Virus record (IMG/VR): IMGVR_UViG_3300032224_001455
Coordinates: 1 to 20,160 of that record
Strand: one strand, 5' to 3'
DNA from: a virus
DNA length: 20,160 nucleotides
A model generated the notes under the pieces. The model was given only the letters and a program-made list of their open reading frames with translations. It did no database searches and was not told the DNA's origin. The position numbers and the translations under genes were made by a program. Of the stretch, positions 8,001 to 15,040 are shown one piece after another. The first letter of the stretch is position 1. Every line of letters starts with the position of its first letter.

Positions 8001-9377
8001 GGTGGCGATTGGGCGGCGGCCAATATTGCATATCCCAATCATAATTTAACCAGCGCAATTTCAACTATTGCAGAAACAGTAGCGGCGCTTGGTAATATAA
8101 TAACGCCGTCAGTATTAGTTACATCAAAAATCATCACAGCAGGACAAGCGACATCATTTACTCCAGTAACCTTCGTTGGCGGTGCAGGAACTGTCACGTA
8201 TAGCATAAACCCAAGTCTTCCAGCAGGGATGAGTTTTAATACCTCCAATGGTGCTATTACTGGAACACCTAGTGCGTTTTCACAAACCACTACATATACA
8301 GTTACAGGAACAGACGCAACAAACACTTCAGCATCTGGTACGTTTACCTTATTGGTTCAATCTGCTCCGTCAGTGGGCGGGACAACTCCAGTGAATCATA
8401 ACGATTGGAACGCATTACACAACAAAGTTGCAACGGTGCTTGGAGCCCCTGATGGTTCCATAGTCGACTTAGGGTGGAATCAGGGTATTATAAGCGGTAT
8501 CGTAAATACCAATGACACGATCACCGGTATTGAATACGATCAGATTGCTCAAGACGTTGACGTTTGCTATCAACACATTGCCAATACAAGATATCAACCT
8601 CCATCTAGAGTACCAGTTACTACAAAGTATCATGTTACACAGTCAGACTATACAGGTCTAAGTGCGGCTGTTGACTACTGTTATGCAAATAGAACTACAG
8701 TTTCTCCGACCAAATTAACTGCATCTTCATGGACTGCACATAGCGGTAATATAACATGGACTTTGATCCATGGATTTGGTTATCAGATTGATTTCGCAGA
8801 TAATGCCGCCTTTAGAAGTTTTTGGAACGCGGGCGGGACTATATCTTGGAATTTTGGATTCGTTCCCACAGCATCTCCTCCATTCGCTCCTATTAATCAA
8901 AATTGGGTAGATTTGTTAAGTGGTATTGGTACCTTTACACTTTCTAGAAATTCTTTTACTCAAACTGGGCAAGTTACCGGTTATAATGCTACTATATATT
9001 CGAACGTATCTTCCGGAGTCTATGGCGGAAATATGTTAGTAAATCCAGACCCAATATCCAATCCTGGAACAGCATTGTCTATGAAATGTTTTGGTGGCGA
9101 CCCAAATTATACCAGTAGTTATATAGAAATGTGGCTCGGTCTGGATAGTAGTAATTTGCTTGCCGCGAAATCTATTTGGGTCGTTTCCGCAGTAGTTACC
9201 GCCCATACTGGATTAGGTGGCTCTAATAACTACACCTCTGATGGTAATTTAAGCCTATCACAAACCACTAGATATCCATTCAATATTCAACAGGTTGGTC
9301 AGAGCCATGCGTATAATTACACTGACGGCGTCAGAACTAACGCTCTAAGCTACCCAGGAATACAGCCGTCATTTTAA
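5013..9377 (+). CDS. Giant virion-type protein: subtilisin-like protease + Ig-like + esterase + Ig-like + adhesin module
   Basis: The protein has 1454 residues. Residues 1 to about 100 form an unrecognised N-terminal segment, possibly a propeptide. A peptidase S8 domain follows with D152 (IVDGHAD), H215 (HGSHVTG), oxyanion N367 (AAGN) and nucleophile S472 (GTSMASP), so the triad is complete. Residues about 543-713 resemble a putative-Ig (He_PIG) domain split by an insertion. An alpha/beta-hydrolase follows: HGGG (750-753), S860 in GESAGG, candidate D965 (NDTLVP) and H1010 (PNHN), as in hormone-sensitive-lipase-type esterases. A clean He_PIG domain covers about 1030-1117. Residues 1127-1454 repeat the fold of the two preceding proteins, probably the virion attachment or shared adhesin part. 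No secretion signal is seen. A role in degrading host surface protein and acyl or ester groups during adsorption is inferred; the protease could instead process virion proteins. Confidence 0.85.
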   Translation: MTELNEYIVIIHNIEDHESLHQEIINSGGSECVPDRAIESVLNPVGSRCTHYMMTEAEAELLKQDPRVWEITRTMKDLGIEAVPAGSYTQTSNLWSRGYVTAQDDLNWGKLRVSEGVQRFQWGSDSPQQLYDVSASINVPYSGANVDVVIVDGHADPAHPEFAVNPDGSGGSRYNQFNWLSLSNAMFGTTNGNYIYTPYRQSQGASSALETNNMHGSHVTGIACGNTQGWARGANIYNIYPYGNDSNAGGFGSSTNQWISGYFFYYLKYWHQNKAVNPATGTRNPTIINNSWVTQRIMNIADITQVVYRGTTYTAPSGGFSIATLNGFGFPTYTNTQVRILVRYPAYEAQLQDCISAGMIVVSAAGNYSTKIARDDQSTTDPDYNNSVTALGATDYYNRGTFTTTGNGIVVGALSSSYIDIKSGYSETGPRIDVWSPGSYITSSVFNNTTYSGAVADTRNSNYYQVKINGTSMASPQVTGLLACLLELFPTTTQADAQQYLIDHGKEGTMQDGGYNVVNPLYDTGKLQGAPNRTLYAYWPPAPTATVALPSTTIKTDTVAKFTPVVGSGGVGQLVYTISPALPLSSLNGTAQCWIEAIAGRTDVAYFHLVSATPVDNFKVGDGIFGAGITDGSVLGFPTDSSKLIWTISPGRTSNLGSAGSPVYFDTGLHINNKTGEITGRTVRTQVSTTYTVTVTGGGISATAQFSLAITPGSDYQVNRDISYGSDAIQKCDFWEVLSGTPKGVIVWVHGGGWVGGTKGPGGFTISQGGNWINDEDQIRQLVQKGYYVVNCNYRLATTDTNYIPTGGSSTANYHPAGADDIETIIRFCTTANAGSSYSSVWNTISARANTYGLIISGESAGGHLVAYAGMKYINDYGQGPITAICPVVGPMDLDHVTLENIGPTNITQTAKDIVNNYVNSVNNSTALQAASPRYKYGSLASPGPWRTAVKNSGVKFIFVNNINDTLVPSILTDNFINTLQSELGNNRIKYIKLDEGGDWAAANIAYPNHNLTSAISTIAETVAALGNIITPSVLVTSKIITAGQATSFTPVTFVGGAGTVTYSINPSLPAGMSFNTSNGAITGTPSAFSQTTTYTVTGTDATNTSASGTFTLLVQSAPSVGGTTPVNHNDWNALHNKVATVLGAPDGSIVDLGWNQGIISGIVNTNDTITGIEYDQIAQDVDVCYQHIANTRYQPPSRVPVTTKYHVTQSDYTGLSAAVDYCYANRTTVSPTKLTASSWTAHSGNITWTLIHGFGYQIDFADNAAFRSFWNAGGTISWNFGFVPTASPPFAPINQNWVDLLSGIGTFTLSRNSFTQTGQVTGYNATIYSNVSSGVYGGNMLVNPDPISNPGTALSMKCFGGDPNYTSSYIEMWLGLDSSNLLAAKSIWVVSAVVTAHTGLGGSNNYTSDGNLSLSQTTRYPFNIQQVGQSHAYNYTDGVRTNALSYPGIQPSF

Positions 9378-9390
9378 TTAAAGGCGCAAA

Positions 9391-9732
9391 ATGGATGAAA
9401 GATTAGTCAAGGCATTAGAACATGCTGATTATCGACAGACTCTTGGTATTGAAAGACAGCGGTTAAAAGACAAAGCTCACGCAGATCTTATCATAGGCTA
9501 CAATGGTGGCATGTTTACTGTTGATCGAACACTTATTGGATTTGTAACAGCTATCAAAGAATACGGATCTGCTGTTATTTTAGATGACAACGGATATCCA
9601 GTTGAAATTGAAGACCTAGATGAATTCCAAGCAAGGGTAGTTGGTACATATTTCGAAGTTACCAACAAATACCTAACAGACTATAACGAAATCAAACAAA
9701 AAAGATCTGCGGCAAAATTGGTGGATTTATGA
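9391..9732 (+). CDS. Conserved hypothetical phage protein, 113 residues
   Basis: This small charged protein resembles a conserved hypothetical of marine T4-like phages as I recall it: an N-terminal helix (MDERLVKALEHADYRQTL), a YNGGMFTVD turn (residues 31-39), a DDNGYPVEIEDLDEF acidic stretch, and a C-terminal YFEVTNKYLTDYNEIKQKRS helix. There is no catalytic motif, membrane segment or signal peptide. It starts 13 bases after the giant protein with AAAGGCG upstream, and its stop overlaps the next ATG as ATGA. It therefore bridges the adhesin run and the glycosyltransferase run, and may be translationally coupled to the interrupted gene that follows. Function unknown. Confidence 0.75.
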   Translation: MDERLVKALEHADYRQTLGIERQRLKDKAHADLIIGYNGGMFTVDRTLIGFVTAIKEYGSAVILDDNGYPVEIEDLDEFQARVVGTYFEVTNKYLTDYNEIKQKRSAAKLVDL

Positions 9733-10559
9733 ACCAAGGATGTTGTATATTTGCCTACGACGGCGATATAGCCTACGGCACTCAAGCGGCTCTGTCAGCT
9801 CGGTTAGTTAAGAAATATCTTAATATACCTGTTAGTCTTATAACAGATGAAGATACTTCGAAGCGGGTTGATCACAGTATTTTTGATCAAATCATTATAA
9901 CTGAAATAGAAGACACAGGTAACTCACGTATGCTGTCCTGAGAAGCCATTGCTTTTAAAAACACCAACAGAAATAAAATCTACGATCTTACTCCTTATGA
10001 TCGTACACTATTAATCGACAGTGATTTTTTAGTATTCAGTAATCGTCTAAAAGATTATTTAGATAGTGGTTACAATTTTATGATATGCGAAAACATGAAA
10101 GATCTATGCCCCAATAGACCCGGAAGTAAAGTCACGTTCGGTCCAGCAAGTCTTCGCATGCTGTGGGCAACAAATATTATATTCAACAAAACTCCCGAAA
10201 ATAAAATTCTTTTTGATCTAGTAGAACACATTCGCGAAAACTGGGAATGGTATGGAGTGCTTTATCATTTTGATACCAGGAGATTCCGTAACGACTATGC
10301 ATTTACAGTAGCATGTCATATTATGGGAGGATTTGGCGCTGATCAATATTATATAGCCTTGCCTAGTCCCATATTGTTTAATGATCAAGATTCATTAGTT
10401 AGTAAGAAGGCCGTGGAAAAAACAATAGCTAAAAAAGATCTAACATGGATTGTTGGGGAGCAAAACATATTAGTTAAAACGCAAAATCAAGATATTCACA
10501 TGATGAACAAACTAGATTTGCTGAAAAAAATAGATACATTTTTAAATTTATATGATTGA
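9729..10559 (+). pseudogene. Glycosyltransferase-like gene interrupted by an in-frame TGA
   Basis: One continuous frame of 277 codons is broken only by TGA at 9939-9941 (codon 71). Before it stand 70 residues with FAYDGDIAYGTQA and NIPVSLITDED, typical of the nucleotide-binding start of GT-A phage glycosyltransferases. After it the same frame continues through LTPYDRTLLIDSDFLVF, whose DSD (codons 97-99) fits the metal-binding DxD motif, and a WYGVLYHFDTRRFRNDYAF segment. The whole matches a phage glycosyltransferase family and is a distant paralogue of the next gene. The 138 bases between the TGA and the next ATG (10080) also encode family-like sequence, so a single-base change (for example TGG to TGA) explains the break best. 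It could be a real nonsense mutation, an assembly or sequencing error, or readthrough. TGA serves as a normal stop in several neighbouring genes. Confidence 0.75.
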
Positions 10560-11412
10560 TAAACTTTTAGACAAAGGCTATTTTATGATAGCCAATAGTA
10601 CCAAAGAAACCAACTATATAAGATTGGCCTATGTTACTGCGTTGACTATAAAATTGACTCAGCCAGACGGATATAATAATGTAAGCATAGCCACCACCCA
10701 TGTACAAAATGCACAATCTTTAAAGTTGTCTTGGGTTTTTGATAGCATCATTGATTACGAAGGTCCTAAAGGTATGAACGCAAGATCACGTGCTTACGAA
10801 CATACTCCTTATAAAGAAACAGTATTCATTGATAGCGATTTCCTTTTCCTTAATGATGTGAGCCACTGGTGGCCGTATATGCAGAAACACGATTTATGGT
10901 GTGCTACTCGTCCTATGACATTCCGAGGTGAGACAATGACCAGCAAATATTATCGGCAAGCGTTTGTTGATAATAATTTACCAGATTTTTATTCGGGATG
11001 GCTCTATTTTAAACAGAGTAGGGAAACATCTAAATTTTGGGATATCATGCGAGCGTTAACTGACTACCCAGAAACATGGAAAGATCAATTAACTGGTTGC
11101 AATTTTGAAAGTATTCCTACAGACGAAGCATGCGCCCTAGCCGCCAAAATGTTAGACATAGTAGAAGACATGAGCGATCCTAAAATGCCGTTTCCTAGAT
11201 TTACTCACATGAAACCAAAAAGTCAAGGGTTCGTCGATGGCGTTAATTGGCCGGACTACATTGCCTTTTATTATAACAAAGATTTTAATGTAAAAATAGG
11301 ACCATATCATCAACAAGATATTTTGCATTATACCAAAAAAGATCTAATAAGCGATGGCTTGATTAACATGTTAGAGGAGAAAGTATGGAACAAGTACAAA
11401 GATATTATGTAA
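10552..11412 (+). CDS. GT-A glycosyltransferase-like protein
   Basis: This 286-residue protein is a paralogue of the interrupted gene before it. TPYKETVFIDSDFLFLND (85-102) carries the DxD-type motif (D94, D96) and matches the LTPYDRTLLIDSDFL segment of its neighbour. The SGWLYFK segment, a TDEACALA segment and C-terminal HYTKK are in places where this phage family keeps acceptor- and donor-site residues, but I cannot assign these precisely. It would transfer a sugar from a nucleotide-sugar to an unknown acceptor. The start overlaps the previous stop by eight bases with no strong ribosome site, so it may depend on coupling to, or readthrough of, the interrupted gene. The 3' end overlaps the next gene by 28 bases. 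Confidence 0.72.
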   Translation: MIDKLLDKGYFMIANSTKETNYIRLAYVTALTIKLTQPDGYNNVSIATTHVQNAQSLKLSWVFDSIIDYEGPKGMNARSRAYEHTPYKETVFIDSDFLFLNDVSHWWPYMQKHDLWCATRPMTFRGETMTSKYYRQAFVDNNLPDFYSGWLYFKQSRETSKFWDIMRALTDYPETWKDQLTGCNFESIPTDEACALAAKMLDIVEDMSDPKMPFPRFTHMKPKSQGFVDGVNWPDYIAFYYNKDFNVKIGPYHQQDILHYTKKDLISDGLINMLEEKVWNKYKDIM

Positions 11413-11948
11413 AGTTTGATTCTTCTACATTAGAAATTAAGTCAATGGGGCAACATTATACAGAAGAGCCCGGATGTTCTATACTAGAGGTTGATTGGAA
11501 TTTAATAAAACCATTTTTTGTTGATTTTAAAAACCTATATGAGTTCTATCCTCTAATTGAAAATGAAAAAATTACAGGATTTAGACGTAAGCGCATGTTC
11601 ATGAGTCAATTGGTTAAAAATGACGACTTAGAAACAGTTAAATCCTTAAGACCTTATGAAAATTTTATTGCAGACTGTGCAATAATAGCTTTGCTAGATA
11701 ACAACGTTTTAAAATTGCATTACGATAAAGATCATTTTGACAGTCTTACCAATCAAGAAAATATTGAAAGATTGACATTAGTTAAAGGAGTAATGTATAA
11801 TATACATATTACAGAAAAGGGTAATCCTTATTGTTTGTATGACTGTCAAGAAATACAAGTAGACGACTTAATAGAAGGAATACCAATTTTATTACCATAT
11901 ACAGGGCCAACACCTATTTCAGTTTATGTCTCTACTAAAAATCAATGA
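11385..11948 (+). CDS. Unrecognised protein in the glycosyltransferase operon, 187 residues
   Basis: I do not recognise this protein. It begins with a strong ribosome site (AGGAG at 11375-11379, five bases before the ATG) inside the end of the preceding gene, and its own end overlaps the next glycosyltransferase by 23 bases. This makes it a genuine operon member. It has mixed alpha/beta character, no signal peptide or membrane segment, and no DxD or nucleotide-binding motif. The C-terminal part has a VMYNIHITEKGNPYCLYD stretch. The DNA is very AT-rich compared with the next gene (18 G+C in 60 bases at 11641-11700). Its position suggests a glycan-related or virion role, which is only an inference. 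Confidence 0.6.
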   Translation: MEQVQRYYVKFDSSTLEIKSMGQHYTEEPGCSILEVDWNLIKPFFVDFKNLYEFYPLIENEKITGFRRKRMFMSQLVKNDDLETVKSLRPYENFIADCAIIALLDNNVLKLHYDKDHFDSLTNQENIERLTLVKGVMYNIHITEKGNPYCLYDCQEIQVDDLIEGIPILLPYTGPTPISVYVSTKNQ

Positions 11949-12801
11949 ACTAGATTGCGTGTTCATCTCTTATGATGAACCAAATGCAGAACTAAACTAT
12001 GCCAAGTTGCTATATGAAGCTCCGTGGGCAAAACGTGTTCACGGAGTTAAAGGTAGTGATGCTTGCCACAAGGCTGCGGCCAACCTGAGCGAAACAGAGT
12101 GGTTTGTTACTGTGGACGCAGACAATATTGTTAATCCTAAGTTTTGGGATTTAGAAATTGAGTTAGACAATTATCCAAATGCACAGGCATTTAACTGGCC
12201 AGGTCGCAATAACATCAACGGCCTGCGTTACGGCAACGGCAGTCTCAAGGCATGGCGTAAAGACTTTGTGCTTAATATGAAAACACACGAGGCCGCAGAG
12301 GAAGACAAAGGCCAGGTAGACTTTTGTTGGGAAGCTGGTTATTATCCGCTTACTGTTAGCTACTCAGATACGATTATAAACACAACTCCATTACAAGCAT
12401 GGCGAGCAGGATTTCGTGAAGGTGTAAAGATGTGTTTAGATCGCGGCATACGATTAGAACAAGGCAAGAACGCTAAGGAAGTCATATGGTGGGAGAACCT
12501 ACATAGGCTAAAGCAGTGGCTCACGTTGGGTATACATGCTGATCAAGGTGCGTGGGCAATAGTCGGTGCGTGGCAAGGCGTTTACCTTACTATGTGTACT
12601 GATTGGGACATTACTAATGTACGAGATTTTGAAGTACTAAATGAAATGTTTAGTAGAATAGCCGGCATAGATCCCTTAGAACTAATTCAAATGTATCAAA
12701 TAAAAACAAAAGATTTTATCAGTGTGCCTGTACTTAATGCAGATACAAGCGCCTATGTAGTTAACACCTTTGACGAATTTTACAGGCTCAATCGTGTATG
12801 A
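11926..12801 (+). CDS. Glycosyltransferase-like protein, FISYDEPNAE family
   Basis: This 291-residue protein has a GT-A type start, with FISYDEPNAE (13-22), RVHGVKGSDACHKAA (37-51) and TVDADN (62-67), where D64/D66 fit the metal-binding DxD. Later GNGSLKAWRKD and TPLQAWRAGFREGVK resemble conserved acceptor-side segments of a glycosyltransferase family often found in marine myoviruses (recalled, not searched). It is a paralogue of the following gene. The DNA is richer in G+C than its neighbour upstream (28 of 60 at 12241-12300, against about 18 of 60 at 11641-11700), which suggests separate origin. The 3' end overlaps the next start as GTGTATGA. Confidence 0.75.
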   Translation: MSLLKINELDCVFISYDEPNAELNYAKLLYEAPWAKRVHGVKGSDACHKAAANLSETEWFVTVDADNIVNPKFWDLEIELDNYPNAQAFNWPGRNNINGLRYGNGSLKAWRKDFVLNMKTHEAAEEDKGQVDFCWEAGYYPLTVSYSDTIINTTPLQAWRAGFREGVKMCLDRGIRLEQGKNAKEVIWWENLHRLKQWLTLGIHADQGAWAIVGAWQGVYLTMCTDWDITNVRDFEVLNEMFSRIAGIDPLELIQMYQIKTKDFISVPVLNADTSAYVVNTFDEFYRLNRV

Positions 12802-13495
12802 TATAATTTTTATTAGTTACGGAGAACCAAACGCTGAGGACAACTATCAGCGGGTTAAATCACGATTTCCTTTAGTAAAGCGTGTTAAGGATGTTAAAGG
12901 AATACATCAAGCACACGTGGCGGCCGCCCGTAAGAGCTTTACTGAAATGTTTTGGGTCGTCGACGGCGATGCTCATATTCTAGATTCTTTCAACTTTGAT
13001 TATAAAGTACCCGAATGGGATTTAGAATGTGTGCATGTGTGGCGCAGTCGAAACCCGCTTAATAATCTAGAGTACGGATACGGTGGTATCAAACTACTAC
13101 CTAAGAAGCTAACAATAGCAATGGATCTAACCAAGCCGGATATGACTACAAGTATTAGTAAATCATTCAAGGCTATGGAGGAAGTTAGCAACATTACAGC
13201 ATTTAATACAGATGCATTTAGTACATGGCGTAGTGCATTTAGAGAATGTGCTAAACTTGCCAGTAAGACTATAGACGGACAGGTAAATGAAGAAAGCGAA
13301 TCTAGACTTTACTTTTGGTGCCAGTTGAATACCCATGTTCCGTTTGGCGCACAAGGATATTGCGGTGCTTTAGCCGGTCGGAAATTTGGTACTGAGAACA
13401 AAGCAGAAATAAGTAAGATTAACAACTACCTATGGTTAAAAGAACAATATGAACTGGCTTATAAGAATATTAACGACTCCCTGGCGCTGGTATAA
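12794..13495 (+). CDS. Glycosyltransferase-like protein, FISYGEPNAE family, probably frameshifted near its end
   Basis: The product is 233 residues from a GTG at 12794. It is a paralogue of the preceding protein: FISYGEPNAE (6-15), DVKGIHQAHVAAA (33-45) and VVDGDA (55-60), with D57/D59 as the DxD, then YGYGGIKLLPK and STWRSAFRECAKLAS. The GTG start is preferred to a TTG at 12770 because it places the conserved strand at the same distance from the N-terminus as in the paralogue and leaves an eight-base overlap. The frame stops at 13495, but skipping one C at 13481 continues for 22 more residues ending RDPFIYK and stopping at 13550, just overlapping the next ATG. The displayed C-terminus (LALV) is therefore probably not the natural one. 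Confidence 0.75.
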   Translation: MYDIIFISYGEPNAEDNYQRVKSRFPLVKRVKDVKGIHQAHVAAARKSFTEMFWVVDGDAHILDSFNFDYKVPEWDLECVHVWRSRNPLNNLEYGYGGIKLLPKKLTIAMDLTKPDMTTSISKSFKAMEEVSNITAFNTDAFSTWRSAFRECAKLASKTIDGQVNEESESRLYFWCQLNTHVPFGAQGYCGALAGRKFGTENKAEISKINNYLWLKEQYELAYKNINDSLALV

Positions 13496-13550
13496 AACTC
13501 GCCAACATATTAAAGAATTGCGTAAACGCGACCCATTTATCTACAAATGA
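13482..13550 (+). other. Displaced C-terminal tail of the preceding glycosyltransferase (one-base shift)
   Basis: In the shifted frame these 23 codons read WRWYKTRQHIKELRKRDPFIYK followed by TGA, without the second in-frame break. This Arg/Lys-rich tail fits the end of such phage glycosyltransferases as I recall them. Its TGA overlaps the next gene's ATG as ATGA, the same junction used at 954-957 and 9729-9732. Removing one base from CCC at 13479-13481 joins it to the upstream frame, giving a protein of about 251 residues. Otherwise these 51 bases beyond 13495 would be the only unexplained gap in the operon. Confidence 0.65.
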
Positions 13551-15040
13551 TTACTTGGGGGATATCAGCTAACAGTCACAATGCGGCAGTTGCTGTGTTT
13601 GCTAATGAACGACTGGTATTTGCTTCTGAAACAGAAAGATGGAGCGGAATTAAAAACGATCCAGACCTCGATAAAGATCTAATATACGATTTACATTATA
13701 AGGGTCTTACACCAGATCAAGTAGTTTGGTACGAGCGGCCATTAGTTAAAACTTTTAGACAACTCGAGGCAGGTCAAGGTTGGCGCTACAAAGAAAACAA
13801 CATAAAAAGATATCTAAAAGAATATCTTCCTAGTACTCCAATAAAATATGTAAGCCATCACAAGAGTCATGCCGCAGGCGGCTACTATACCAGTGGGTTT
13901 AATAGTGCATGCATCGTTGTCATAGATGCAATTGGAGAATATGAGTCTCTTAGCATTTGGTCTGGCGTAGGAGAAGAATTACATAAAGTTTATAGTTTAG
14001 ATTATCCCAATAGCATTGGTTTATTTTATAGTGCTATGACACAACGCTGTGGACTAAAACCCAACGAAGAAGAATATATTCTTATGGGAATGGCCGCATA
14101 CGGAAATCCTAAAAGACTATGGAAAGAAATGCTCACTGAGTTTATTAGTTTGCCAAATGATGACTGGGGACATATCTTCCGTCTCAAGCAAAATCTGCAT
14201 AGAGGATGCCTAGATTGGAGGCCCGACTTAACTACCGAACAAGATATATTTGATATTGCGGCGGCTACACAATATATCTATGAAATGATATTTGAAAGAA
14301 TATTAATGTGTGCCAGTCAAGATGTAGATCTTACGCCTAATCTTGTTATTGCGGGCGGGTGCGCATTAAACTGTGTAGCTAATCGCCTGGCAGGCAAGTA
14401 CTTTAACAACATTTGGATTATGCCTGCGCCCGGGGACAGTGGTAGTGCTATAGGAGCGGTGCTGGCCGCAAACCCAAATTGGAGGATGCGCACTGGAGAA
14501 TTTACTCCCTTCCTTGGGCACGATATGGGAAGTCACGTAACTAATCATGAAATAGTGTCCTATTTAGAACAACACCAGATATGCGGTGTTGCTAGAGGTC
14601 GAGCAGAGTTCGGTCCTCGTGCATTAGGCAATAGAAGTTTGTTAGCCGATCCCCGTGGCAAAGACATTAAGGAAACAGTAAATGCAATTAAACAACGACA
14701 ACAATTTAGACCATTTGCTCCCGCAATTTTGGAGGAGCTATGCGACACTTACTTTGATATGCCTAGCGGTTGGAGTGATAGTAGGTATATGCAAGTCGTC
14801 GCTCGCTGTAGGGTTCCTGAGCTATTTCCTGCTATCGTTCATGCTGACGGGACTTCTCGTGTGCAAACTGTTCCAAAAGACGGAAGCAAGTTTAGAGAAC
14901 TCTTAGAATTATGGTATGCTCGGACAGGATGTCCTATGTTGTTAAACACCAGCTTAAACATTAAAGGCAAGCCGATGGTTAATGATGTCAACGATGCGTT
15001 AGAATTTCAAAACACCTATAATGTCAAAGTGTTTACGTAG
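13547..15040 (+). CDS. Carbamoyltransferase, NodU/CmcH/TobZ family
   Basis: This 497-residue protein catalyses, by family, ATP- and carbamoyl-phosphate-dependent O-carbamoylation of a sugar or related hydroxyl. The N-terminal Kae1-like domain shows GISANSHNAAVAV (5-17), SETERWSG (27-34), VSHHKSHAA (102-110, metal-binding His cluster), VVIDAIGEYES (124-134) and GMAAYGNP. The C-terminal domain shows GRAEFGPRALGNRS (351-364) and RQQFRPFAPAILEE, both hallmark YrdC-like carbamoyl-adenylate site segments. It is somewhat shorter than the roughly 550-600 residue antibiotic and Nod-factor enzymes, but both domains are present. It is the last gene of the glycosyltransferase run, so its likely target is a sugar added by these enzymes, on phage or host surface or nucleotide-sugar. 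It converges on the next gene with an eight-base 3' overlap and no visible terminator. Confidence 0.92.
   Translation: MITWGISANSHNAAVAVFANERLVFASETERWSGIKNDPDLDKDLIYDLHYKGLTPDQVVWYERPLVKTFRQLEAGQGWRYKENNIKRYLKEYLPSTPIKYVSHHKSHAAGGYYTSGFNSACIVVIDAIGEYESLSIWSGVGEELHKVYSLDYPNSIGLFYSAMTQRCGLKPNEEEYILMGMAAYGNPKRLWKEMLTEFISLPNDDWGHIFRLKQNLHRGCLDWRPDLTTEQDIFDIAAATQYIYEMIFERILMCASQDVDLTPNLVIAGGCALNCVANRLAGKYFNNIWIMPAPGDSGSAIGAVLAANPNWRMRTGEFTPFLGHDMGSHVTNHEIVSYLEQHQICGVARGRAEFGPRALGNRSLLADPRGKDIKETVNAIKQRQQFRPFAPAILEELCDTYFDMPSGWSDSRYMQVVARCRVPELFPAIVHADGTSRVQTVPKDGSKFRELLELWYARTGCPMLLNTSLNIKGKPMVNDVNDALEFQNTYNVKVFT

Noticed and set aside
9939-9941. Genome-wide reassignment of TGA to tryptophan
   Set aside because: TGA ends several genes at positions supported by overlapping starts, and TGG is used freely for tryptophan, so only a local explanation fits.
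12770-12793. TTG start for the fourth glycosyltransferase
   Set aside because: The GTG at 12794 matches the N-terminal position of the conserved strand in the paralogue and gives a short overlap like neighbouring genes.
14682-14906. 74-codon plus-strand frame with a hydrophobic, membrane-like stretch
   Set aside because: It lies out of frame within the C-terminal domain of the carbamoyltransferase, with no ribosome site; the hydrophobic look is a frame-shift artefact.
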